Below are positions 1-6,306 of a stretch of 6,869 bases of DNA, piece after piece. The notes beneath the pieces were generated by a model that worked only from the letters and a program-made list of their open reading frames with translations, had not been told where the DNA came from and ran no database searches. The position numbers were made by a program, and so were the translations under genes. This stretch comes from Aquincola sp. (GTDB lineage: Bacteria > Pseudomonadota > Gammaproteobacteria > Burkholderiales > Burkholderiaceae_C), in assembly GCA_029884035.1 (NCBI GenBank), contig JAOUIM010000199.1:1-6869 (forward strand), read 5' to 3'. Positions within the stretch are counted from its first letter, which is position 1. Each line of letters opens with the position of its first letter.

Positions 1-891
1 CTGTATGTCGACGCGGTGAGCAATGCCTCGGTCGACGTGGTGACCACGGCCAGCAAGTACAGGGAAACGCGCACCGAGCTGGGCCTCGGGTTGGACTACG
101 CGGTGCGCGACTCGAACATCAACGTCGCGCTTGCCTCGAGCAAGGAACCCGACTACCGCGCCGACGCGATCTCGCTCGACGTCGCGCAGGAGACGTTCGG
201 CGGCATGACGACGGTGAACCTCGGGTTCACGCGGGGTGCCGACAAGGTCGGTCGCACGGGCATCGGTTTCTTCGACAAGGCCACGCACTGGCAGTACCGA
301 GCCGGCGTGACGCAGATCCTGACGCCGCGCTGGATCGCCAGCGCGAACGTGGAGGCCATTTCCGACAGCGGCTACCTCGGCAACCCGTACCGCGCCGCGC
401 GCGTGTTCGGCGCTGCGGTGCCCGAGAACCTGCCGCGCACGCGCAGTTCACGCGCGCTCAACCTGCGCGTGATCGGCGACATGGGTTCGCGCGACTCGGT
501 GCGCGGCTCGTACCGCTACTTCTGGGACAACTGGGCGGTGCGGTCGCACACGCTGGAGGGGGGATACAGCCGTTACGTCGGCGAATCTTTCCTGCTCGAC
601 GGCTTCGTGCGCTACTACAGGCAGGACAAGGCGTCGTTCTACAACGACGACGCGCAGGTCCAGAACCTGTACGTCACCCGCAATCGCCAGCTCGGCACCT
701 ACAACGGTGTCACGGTCGGCGGCAAGGTGACCTACGACTGGAAGAAGCTGGCCGGCCAATACCCCTTGAAGCTCAACGGGGCTCTCGAATTGCTTCGCTA
801 CCGTTACAGCGACTACACCGACCTGCGCAACGGGTCGCCCTACAGCCTGAACGCCGCTGTGTTGCAGCTGTATGTGACCACGAGTTACTGA
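1..891 (+). CDS. DUF3570-type outer-membrane beta-barrel protein, 5'-truncated (C-terminal 296 residues)
   Basis: The reading frame is open from base 1 to the TGA at 889-891, and the true start lies upstream of the window. The GTG at 16 is only an internal Val codon, because the frame continues to the left with family-like sequence (LYVDAVSNASVDVVTTASKY). The protein shows many alternating polar/aromatic amphipathic strands separated by charged turns, the pattern of an outer-membrane barrel. Pieces resemble the DUF3570 family as I remember it: the ASVDVVTTASKY stretch, ETFGGMTTVNLGFTRG, the AISDSGYLGNPYR turn (fragment residues about 118-131), PRTRSSRALNLR, and the RYYRQDKASFYNDD segment. The last strand ends in an aromatic residue (LQLYVTTSY), as expected for a BAM signal. 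No catalytic residues are evident. DUF3570 proteins often sit next to a small DUF4266 lipoprotein and thioredoxin or ApbE-like genes, but here the neighbours downstream are TPR proteins. Its molecular function is not known to me; a porin or anchoring barrel is possible. Confidence 0.87.
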   Translation: MYVDAVSNASVDVVTTASKYRETRTELGLGLDYAVRDSNINVALASSKEPDYRADAISLDVAQETFGGMTTVNLGFTRGADKVGRTGIGFFDKATHWQYRAGVTQILTPRWIASANVEAISDSGYLGNPYRAARVFGAAVPENLPRTRSSRALNLRVIGDMGSRDSVRGSYRYFWDNWAVRSHTLEGGYSRYVGESFLLDGFVRYYRQDKASFYNDDAQVQNLYVTRNRQLGTYNGVTVGGKVTYDWKKLAGQYPLKLNGALELLRYRYSDYTDLRNGSPYSLNAAVLQLYVTTSY

Positions 892-895
892 GGCC

Positions 896-1516
896 ATGAC
901 CATCATGTTCCAACGATTGCTGACCCCCATCGTCACGACCCTGGCGGCGCTCGCCGCGCTGCTGCTGATCGGCTTGGCCGCTCCCGTGTGGGCGCAAAAC
1001 GCGCAGCCCGCGGCGGCTCCCGCCACGGTGGCGGCGGCGACACCGCAGGCCGTGCCCAACGCCGCGGCAGCACCGGCCGGACTGGACAACCGCGTGCAGG
1101 ACCTCAAGTCGGACGTCATCAAGCTCAACCGCGACCTGCTCGTGCTCGAGGAGGAACTGCTGTTCCCGGCCAGCACGCAGGTGGCGCTGTTCGTTTCGAT
1201 GGACGTGGGCAAGCTGTTCGAGCTCGACTCGGTGCAGATCAAGCTCGACGACAAGCAGGTCACCAACTACCTGTACACGCCGCTGGAGGTGCAGGCGCTG
1301 CACCGCGGCGGCGTGCAGCGCGTTTTCGTTGGCAATCTGAAAAGCGGCACGCACGAGATCGTCGCGCTGTTCACCGGTAAGGGCCCGCACGAGCGCGACT
1401 ACCGCCGCGGCACCACGATCAAGTTCGACAAGGGTGCCGAGCCCAAGTACATCGAGCTGCGCATCAAGGACTCGACGGGCAAGTTGCAACCTGAGTTCGA
1501 TGTGAAGGCGTGGTGA
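896..1516 (+). CDS. Exported periplasmic protein with Ala/Pro-rich linker and C-terminal beta-rich domain (function unknown)
   Basis: This 206-residue protein starts 4 nt after the barrel gene stops and ends 1 nt before the next ATG. It has a clear Sec signal peptide: a short n-region with one Arg, a long hydrophobic core (about residues 8-29) and a VWA/Q cleavage site after residue 33. There is no lipobox Cys. Residues 34-62 form an Ala/Pro-rich, probably disordered linker. Residues 63-88 form an acidic amphipathic helix (LDNRVQDLKSDVIKLNRDLL). Residues 90-206 alternate hydrophobic strands with turns, including KLDDKQV (about 117-123), HRGGVQRVFVGNL and KSGTHEIVALFTGKG (about 149-163), which recalls small Ig/PEGA-like sandwich domains. 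I see no helix-turn-helix, so any regulator label would be unsupported. The start is ambiguous: the GAGG at 890-893 is too close to ATG 896 and 11 nt from a second in-frame ATG at 905; either start leaves the signal peptide intact. A periplasmic partner of the adjacent TPR proteins is inferred from context only. Confidence 0.85.
   Translation: MTIMFQRLLTPIVTTLAALAALLLIGLAAPVWAQNAQPAAAPATVAAATPQAVPNAAAAPAGLDNRVQDLKSDVIKLNRDLLVLEEELLFPASTQVALFVSMDVGKLFELDSVQIKLDDKQVTNYLYTPLEVQALHRGGVQRVFVGNLKSGTHEIVALFTGKGPHERDYRRGTTIKFDKGAEPKYIELRIKDSTGKLQPEFDVKAW
1504..1508 (+). promoter_or_regulatory. Weak Shine-Dalgarno-like site before ATG 1518
   Basis: GAAGG lies 9 nt upstream of ATG 1518, inside the end of the preceding gene. 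It is a partial match to the anti-SD sequence and is the only supporting signal for the 1518 start. No comparable purine-rich site stands before the competing GTG at 1620. Confidence 0.4.
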
Positions 1517-1517
1517 C

Positions 1518-3512
1518 ATGGCCCACCCTCGTAGCGCCTTCGGCGCTCCCCCTCTAGGGGGCGCCGCCAGCGGACCGGCGGAGCCGGATCCGCGGCGTCC
1601 ACGACGGCACGTCGGCATCGTGCGCGGCGCCGTGGCTCTGGCGTGCTGCTTGGCTGTCTTCGGCGCTTCGGCTGACACGGCTGCGGAGGGCAAGCCGCGC
1701 CCGGTGCTGGCGCCGCACTACGGTGACACGCTGTTCCACTTCTACCAGGACAAGTACTTCAGCGCTGTCACCGGCCTCATGGTGTCGCAGCACTTCCAGC
1801 GCATGTCGCCGCACGACGACGACAGCGAGATCCTGCGCGGCGGCCTGCTGCTGTCGTACGGCATGCATCGCGAAGCGGGCCAGATCTTCGCCCAGCTGAT
1901 CGAGCGTGGCGCGCCGCCGTCGGTGCGCGACCGTGCCTGGTATTTCCTGGCCAAGATCCGCTGGCAGCGCGGGCTGACGGGCGAGGCCGAAGAGGCGATC
2001 GCGCGCATCGGCGGCAAGCTGCCGGCGCCTCTTGAGGAAGACCGGGGCCTACTGCAGGCCAACCTGCAGATGGCGCGCGGCGAGTTCGCCGGCGCCGCCG
2101 ACACGCTGCGCGCCATGACGCAGGACGCCAAGAACCCCTCGCAGGCGAGCTACTACGCGCGCTACAACCTGGGCGTCGCGCTGGTCAAGAGCGGCGACGT
2201 CGCCGGCGGCAGTGCGTTGCTCGACGAGGTCGGCCGCATGCCCTCTGCCACCGAGGAGCAGCGCAGCCTGCGCGATCGCGCCAACGTGGCGCTGGGCTTC
2301 GCCGCGCTGCAGGACAGCCGTCCCGAGGCGGCTCGCGCCGTGCTCGAACGGGTCCGGCTCGAAAGCCTGCACGCCAATCGGGCGCTGCTGGGCTTCGGCT
2401 GGGCCGCCGCGGCGGCCAAGCAGCACGAACAGGCGCTCGTGCCGTGGACCGAACTCGCGGGCCGCAGCGTGAGCGACGCCGCGGTCCTCGAGGCCAAGAT
2501 CGCACTGCCCTATGCCTATGCCGAACTGGGCGCCTACGGCCAGGCGCTCGAGGGCTATGAGAGCGCGGTCTCGCAGTTCGACAGCGAGCGGGGCGCACTC
2601 GACGAGTCGATCGCGGCGATCCGCAGCGGCAAGCTCGTCGAGGGCCTGAATGCGAAGAACCCTGGCGAGGAGATGGGCTGGTTCTGGAGTCTCACTGAAT
2701 TGCCCGAGATGCCGCATGCCGGCCATTTGACCCAGGTGCTGGCGCAGCACGAGTTCCAGGAAGCGTTCAAGAACTACCGCGATCTGCTGTTCCTCGGCCG
2801 CAATCTGTCGCAGTGGCGAGACAGCCTGGGCGCGTATCGCGACATGCTGGCCGAGCGCAGGGCTTCCTTCGCGCTGCGACTGCCGCAGATCCGGACTGGC
2901 GCGCAGGGCACCGCCGCGGCGCTGGCCGAACTGAAGCAAACGCGCGCGTCGCTGGCGGCCGAACTCGATCGCGTCGAATCGCAGACCGACGTCGTCGCGT
3001 TCGCTGATGCCAGGCAGGACGATCTGCTGCAAAGGCTGGCCAGCGTCCAGGCGGCAATGCAGGCGCACGCGAAAGATCCCGAGATCGCACCGCTCGGCGA
3101 CAAGGTTCGGCTGTTGTCGGGCGTGCTCGCTTGGCAACTGGCGCAGGATTACCCGTCGCGCCTATGGGCGGCGCGCAAGGCGATGCGCGACGCCGACGAG
3201 CATCTGGCGCAGGCCGAGGGCCGCGAGGCGGCGCTGGCGAAGGCGCAGCAGGACGAACCGGCGCGTTTCGATGCGTTTGCCAAGCGCATCGATGCGCTGG
3301 AGGCGCAACTCGCAGCGCTGATTCCGCGTGTGGCTGGGCTGACGCAGGAGCAGCAGCATGCGGTGGAAGGTATCGCGGTGGCCGAACTCACGCGCGCGCA
3401 GCAGCGCCTGGCCGAATACCAGACGCAGGCCCGCTTCGCGCTGGCGCAGCTGTACGACCGTGCCAACGTCGCGGCGAACTCGCAGGGGGCTGGCGATGCG
3501 CCGCGCCGTTAG
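1518..3512 (+). CDS. Exported TPR/coiled-coil periplasmic scaffold protein; start codon uncertain (ATG 1518 or GTG 1620)
   Basis: Reading from ATG 1518 gives 664 residues. Residues about 3-30 are a translation of a dispersed palindromic repeat, followed by a normal signal sequence (RGAVALACCLAVFGASA, cut after residue 52 at ASA/D; no good lipobox). A GTG at 1620 would give a standard 18-residue signal peptide and a 630-residue protein, but lacks a clear Shine-Dalgarno; ATG 1518 has GAAGG at 1504-1508, 9 nt upstream. After the signal, residues about 65-360 are helical pairs of degenerate TPR type, such as YNLGVALVKSGDVAGGSALL and IALPYAYAELGAYGQALEGY, which would mediate protein-protein contacts. 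A conserved-looking WFWSLTELPEMPHAGHL and HEFQEAFKNYRDL stretch (about 388-424) leads to a Glu/Ala/Gln-rich coiled-coil half (about 440-645) ending in QARFALAQLYDRA. No enzymatic motif is visible. The 3' end overlaps the next gene by 17 nt. A periplasmic scaffold partnering with the downstream lipoprotein is the likely role. Confidence 0.85.
   Translation: MAHPRSAFGAPPLGGAASGPAEPDPRRPRRHVGIVRGAVALACCLAVFGASADTAAEGKPRPVLAPHYGDTLFHFYQDKYFSAVTGLMVSQHFQRMSPHDDDSEILRGGLLLSYGMHREAGQIFAQLIERGAPPSVRDRAWYFLAKIRWQRGLTGEAEEAIARIGGKLPAPLEEDRGLLQANLQMARGEFAGAADTLRAMTQDAKNPSQASYYARYNLGVALVKSGDVAGGSALLDEVGRMPSATEEQRSLRDRANVALGFAALQDSRPEAARAVLERVRLESLHANRALLGFGWAAAAAKQHEQALVPWTELAGRSVSDAAVLEAKIALPYAYAELGAYGQALEGYESAVSQFDSERGALDESIAAIRSGKLVEGLNAKNPGEEMGWFWSLTELPEMPHAGHLTQVLAQHEFQEAFKNYRDLLFLGRNLSQWRDSLGAYRDMLAERRASFALRLPQIRTGAQGTAAALAELKQTRASLAAELDRVESQTDVVAFADARQDDLLQRLASVQAAMQAHAKDPEIAPLGDKVRLLSGVLAWQLAQDYPSRLWAARKAMRDADEHLAQAEGREAALAKAQQDEPARFDAFAKRIDALEAQLAALIPRVAGLTQEQQHAVEGIAVAELTRAQQRLAEYQTQARFALAQLYDRANVAANSQGAGDAPRR
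1519..1600. repeat. Dispersed GC-rich palindromic element overlapping the 5' end of the TPR scaffold gene
   Basis: This roughly 80-base segment differs from its coding surroundings in being a chain of inverted repeats. AGCGCC (1533-1538) pairs with GGCGCT (1542-1547) around a 3-base loop. Alternatively GGCG (1542-1545) plus CCCCC (1548-1552) pairs with GGGGG (1557-1561) plus CGCC (1562-1565) around a TCTA loop. CCGCC (1564-1568) pairs with GGCGG (1577-1581), and CGGATCCG (1585-1592) is a perfect palindrome. The overall word, with its C-run/G-run hairpin followed by a GGCGGAGCCGGATCC-like core, resembles a short intergenic repeat I recall as abundant in Burkholderiales genomes. Only one copy lies in this window, so the repetitive nature is recollection, not observation. 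There is no T-run after any stem, so it does not look like an intrinsic terminator. Exact edges are uncertain by several bases. Confidence 0.68.
1542..1565 (+). other. Strong potential RNA hairpin inside the operon
   Basis: A 9-bp GC-only stem can form from GGCG and CCCCC on the left arm with GGGGG and CGCC on the right arm, interrupted by two unpaired bases (C1546, T1547) and closed by a TCTA loop at 1553-1556. It competes with the smaller AGCGCC/GGCGCT hairpin that ends at 1547. It lies just 24 nt downstream of ATG 1518 and 55 nt upstream of GTG 1620, so it could affect initiation, mRNA stability or processing between the second and third cistrons. That effect is inference. The absence of a U-tract argues against termination. 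Confidence 0.6.
3484..3489 (+). promoter_or_regulatory. Shine-Dalgarno site setting the start of the large TPR lipoprotein
   Basis: AGGGGG with a 6-nt spacer precedes ATG 3496. It lies within the last codons of the upstream TPR gene, so translation of the two genes is probably coupled. It favours ATG 3496 over the longer in-frame opening at 3358, which has no comparable site and would bury the lipoprotein signal. Confidence 0.7.
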
Positions 3513-6306
3513 CCTGTCGCTCGTGGCCGCCGCCTGCCTGTCGGCGTGCGCGACGCGGCAGACGCCGCCCGGCGATGACGCCCCGACGCTGGCCAGCCTG
3601 TCCAAGCGCGAAGTGGCTGTCGACAAGGCGCGCCGGGTCGAGTCCGACGAGACGCAGGCGATCGCCGCGTATCGCAAGTTCCTCGAGACGGCGCCGAACC
3701 AGCCCAACGCGCCGCAGCGCGCGGAGGCGATGCGGCGTCTGGGCGACCTCGAGATGGACAGCGCCGACAACCGCAGCGCTAGCGCGGCGAACGCCGTCGC
3801 GCCCGACTACAAAGCCGCCGTCGCGCGCTACGAGGACTACCTCAAGGCCTTTCCCAAGGACCCGGGCAACGACCGCGTGCTCTACCAGCTGGCACGCGCA
3901 CAGGAGCAGGGCGGCCAGCTCGAGGCGTCGCTGAAGACGCTCGATCAGCTGGTCGCCGCATACCCCGGCACCGTGTACCGCGACGAAGCGCAGTTCAGAC
4001 GCGGCGAACTGCTGTTCACGCTGCGTGGCTATCCCGCGGCCGAGCAGGCCTACGCCACCGTGCTCGCCAGTGTCGGAGGCAGCGGCGTCTTCCGCGACCG
4101 TGCGCTGTACATGCAGGGCTGGTCGCGCTTCAAGCAGGGAAAGCTCGACGAGGGTCTGCAGTCGTTCTTCGGCGTGCTCGACGGCAAGCTCGCAGGCCGT
4201 GGCGATGCGCCGCTCGAGGAGGTCAAGGGCCTGTCGCGCGGCGACCGCGAGCTGGTCGAGGACACCTTCCGCGTGATGAGCATCTCGCTGACCAACCTGC
4301 AGGGTGCCGAGTCGATTGCCCCCTACGTCAAGAGCGACGAGCGCAAGAGCTACGAGCACCGCGTCTACCAGCAGCTCGGCGAGCTGTACATCAAGCAAGA
4401 CCGTGTCAAGGATGCGGCCGATACCTACAGCCTGTTCGTCAAGCGCAACCCGATGCACGCACAGGCGCCGGTATTGCAGGCGCGCGTGATCGACATCTAC
4501 GAGGGCGGTGGCTTCGCGACGCTGGCGCTGGAAGCCAAACGCGAGTATGTCGGCCGTTACGGTGTCAACAGCGAGTTCCGCAAGGCGAATCCCGAGGGCT
4601 GGAACAAGGCGCAACCCCTGGTGAAGACGCGCCTGGCCGAGTTGGCACGGCACTATCACGCGAGCGCGCAGAAGACCAAGGCCACGGCGGACTACCAGGA
4701 GGCGGTGCGCTGGTACCGCGACATCATCACCGGCTTCCCGGGCGAACCCGACACGGCGCGCAATCACTTCCTGCTCGGCGAACTCCTGTACGAGGACTCG
4801 CGATGGGCCGAAGCGGCCACCGAGTACGAGAAGGTCGCCTACGGCTACCCGAAGCACGAGAAGAGCGCCGACGCCGGTTATGCCGCATTGCTGGCCTATG
4901 CCGAGCAGGACAAGCGTGCCGCGGCGGCCGACAGGCCCGCGTTGCAGCGCTCGGGCGTCGAGAGTTCGTTGCGTTTTGCCAAGGCCTTCGACAAGGACCC
5001 GCGCATCGCGCCCGTGCTGACCAACGCGGCCGATCGGCTGTATGCGCTCAAGGACCCCGAGCAGGCGCAGAGCGTGGCCGAGCGCGTGCTCGCGCTCGAT
5101 CCGCCGGCCAGCCCCGATCAGAGGCGCGTGGCGACCACGGTGCTCGCGCACACGGCCTTCGAGTCCGGCGCATTCGATCGCGCGGAGAAGCGATACCGCG
5201 AGGTGCTGGCATTGACGCCCGAGCGCGACGCCTCTCGAAAGGATCTGATCGAGCGCCAGGCCGCATCGATCTACAAGCAGGGCGAGGCCGCGAGCAAGGC
5301 AGGCGATGCACGCGCGGCGGTCGGTCACTTCACCCGCGTGTCCAGCGTCGCACCGCTGTCGCCGATCCATGCCACCGCACAGTACGATGCCGCGGCCGCC
5401 CTGATCGGGCTGAAAGACTGGGACGCCGCCGCGACCATGCTTGAGGACTTTCGGCGTCGCTTTCCGAACCACCCGCTGGTCGAGGACGCGTCCGGCAAGC
5501 TGGCGCTGGCGTACCTCGAACGCGGCCGCTGGAGCGAGGCGGCGGGCGAGTTCGAGCGCGTCGCGGCGCAGGGCAAGGATCCGAAGCTCGCGCGCGAGGC
5601 GCTGTGGCAGGCTGCCGAGTTGCACGGCAAGGGCGGCAACCGCGTGGCGTCCGCCAAGGCCTACGAGCGCTATCTCAAGCAGTACCCCGATCCGCTCGAG
5701 CGCGCCGTGGAAACGCGCCATCGGCTGGTGGTGATCGCCAAGGCCGATGGCAATGCGAAGCGGGAGTTCGACCTGCAGCGCGAGATCTTCATTGCCGACC
5801 AGCGGGGTGGCTCGGCGCGCACCGACCGCACGCGCTATCTGGGCGCGATGGCTGCGCTGGCGCTGGCCGAGCCGGCAGTCGATGCCTACAAGAAGGTCGC
5901 CCTCGTCGAGCCGCTGCAGCGCAGCCTGAAGAACAAGAAGGCCAAGCTCGAGGAGGCACTGAAGGGCTACGCGGTGGCTGCCGACTACGGCGTGGCCGAC
6001 GTCTCGACAGCCGCGACTTTCCATACCGCCGCGCTGTACCAGGATTTCGGACAGGCGATGCTGAAGTCGCAGCGCCCGAAGGGCCTGAAGAAGCTGGAGT
6101 TGGAGCAGTACAACGTGCTGCTCGAGGAGCAGGCGTTCCCCTTCGAGGAAAAGGCGATCGCGCTGCACGAGATCAACGCCAAGCGTACCGCTCAGGGCGT
6201 GTACGACGAGTGGGTGAGCAAGAGCTTTGCCGCGCTGCGCACGCTCAAGCCCGGCCGTTACGCGCGCGTCGAACGCACGGAAGGAGTCATCGATGCGATC
6301 CGATAA
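3496..6306 (+). CDS. Large TPR-repeat outer-membrane lipoprotein
   Basis: The start at ATG 3496 is chosen because it has a good Shine-Dalgarno and gives a textbook lipoprotein signal: two Arg, a hydrophobic core and the lipobox LSAC with the lipidated Cys at residue 18. Residue +2 is Ala, not Asp, so Lol sorting to the outer membrane is expected. The protein is 936 residues. Helix-turn-helix repeats of TPR type run through most of it: about 50-70, 106-230, 286-356, 399-455, 503-577 and 586-754, with clear examples such as HFLLGELLYEDSRWAEAATE and LALAYLERGRWSEAAGEFER. A charged non-TPR insert lies near 230-285. The last ~180 residues are helical but not TPR and hold a distinctive segment (LEEQAFPFEEKAIALHEINA, about 875-894) followed by VYDEWVSKSFAALRTLKPGRY. 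No enzyme motif is seen. It overlaps the upstream gene by 17 nt and the downstream gene by 14 nt. The likely role is an outer-membrane-anchored scaffold in the periplasm; resemblance to GltE/AglT-type gliding-machinery lipoproteins is a hypothesis. Confidence 0.9.
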   Translation: MRRAVSLSLVAAACLSACATRQTPPGDDAPTLASLSKREVAVDKARRVESDETQAIAAYRKFLETAPNQPNAPQRAEAMRRLGDLEMDSADNRSASAANAVAPDYKAAVARYEDYLKAFPKDPGNDRVLYQLARAQEQGGQLEASLKTLDQLVAAYPGTVYRDEAQFRRGELLFTLRGYPAAEQAYATVLASVGGSGVFRDRALYMQGWSRFKQGKLDEGLQSFFGVLDGKLAGRGDAPLEEVKGLSRGDRELVEDTFRVMSISLTNLQGAESIAPYVKSDERKSYEHRVYQQLGELYIKQDRVKDAADTYSLFVKRNPMHAQAPVLQARVIDIYEGGGFATLALEAKREYVGRYGVNSEFRKANPEGWNKAQPLVKTRLAELARHYHASAQKTKATADYQEAVRWYRDIITGFPGEPDTARNHFLLGELLYEDSRWAEAATEYEKVAYGYPKHEKSADAGYAALLAYAEQDKRAAAADRPALQRSGVESSLRFAKAFDKDPRIAPVLTNAADRLYALKDPEQAQSVAERVLALDPPASPDQRRVATTVLAHTAFESGAFDRAEKRYREVLALTPERDASRKDLIERQAASIYKQGEAASKAGDARAAVGHFTRVSSVAPLSPIHATAQYDAAAALIGLKDWDAAATMLEDFRRRFPNHPLVEDASGKLALAYLERGRWSEAAGEFERVAAQGKDPKLAREALWQAAELHGKGGNRVASAKAYERYLKQYPDPLERAVETRHRLVVIAKADGNAKREFDLQREIFIADQRGGSARTDRTRYLGAMAALALAEPAVDAYKKVALVEPLQRSLKNKKAKLEEALKGYAVAADYGVADVSTAATFHTAALYQDFGQAMLKSQRPKGLKKLELEQYNVLLEEQAFPFEEKAIALHEINAKRTAQGVYDEWVSKSFAALRTLKPGRYARVERTEGVIDAIR
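6281..6286 (+). promoter_or_regulatory. Strong Shine-Dalgarno site for the small TPR lipoprotein
   Basis: AAGGAG with a 6-nt spacer precedes ATG 6293. It is the best ribosome-binding site in the window and sits inside the 3' end of the large lipoprotein gene. It decides in favour of ATG 6293 over the in-frame ATG at 6314. Confidence 0.8.

Noticed and set aside
16..18. GTG as the start of the barrel gene
   Set aside because: The frame is open to base 1 and the residues before this codon (LYVDA) fit the same protein. No signal peptide follows it, so it is an internal Val codon of a gene truncated by the window.
1533..1565. Intrinsic terminator between the second and third genes
   Set aside because: The stems are strong but no T-run follows, and the downstream gene is only 1 nt from the upstream stop if ATG 1518 is used, with no evident promoter of its own.
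1650..1670. Cys pair in the signal sequence of the TPR scaffold as a lipobox
   Set aside because: The residues before the Cys codons (ALA-C and LAC-C) do not fit the usual [LVI][ASTVI][GAS]C pattern, whereas a good signal peptidase I site (ASA/D) follows.
448..1693. Overlapping - strand frames opposite the barrel gene and the beta-domain gene
   Set aside because: Low-complexity Arg/Ala/Val/Ser compositions, no recognisable domains, and they lie fully opposite convincing + strand genes.
3358..3495. 46-codon N-terminal extension of the large lipoprotein from ATG 3358
   Set aside because: It would overlap the upstream gene by 155 nt, is Arg/Trp-rich like an out-of-frame reading, and would bury an excellent lipoprotein signal that starts at ATG 3496 with its own Shine-Dalgarno.
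3131..3934. Alternative + strand frames such as this one and 5604-6314
   Set aside because: They read as Arg/Ala/Gly-rich out-of-frame translations of the TPR genes and lack any coherent fold or start signal.
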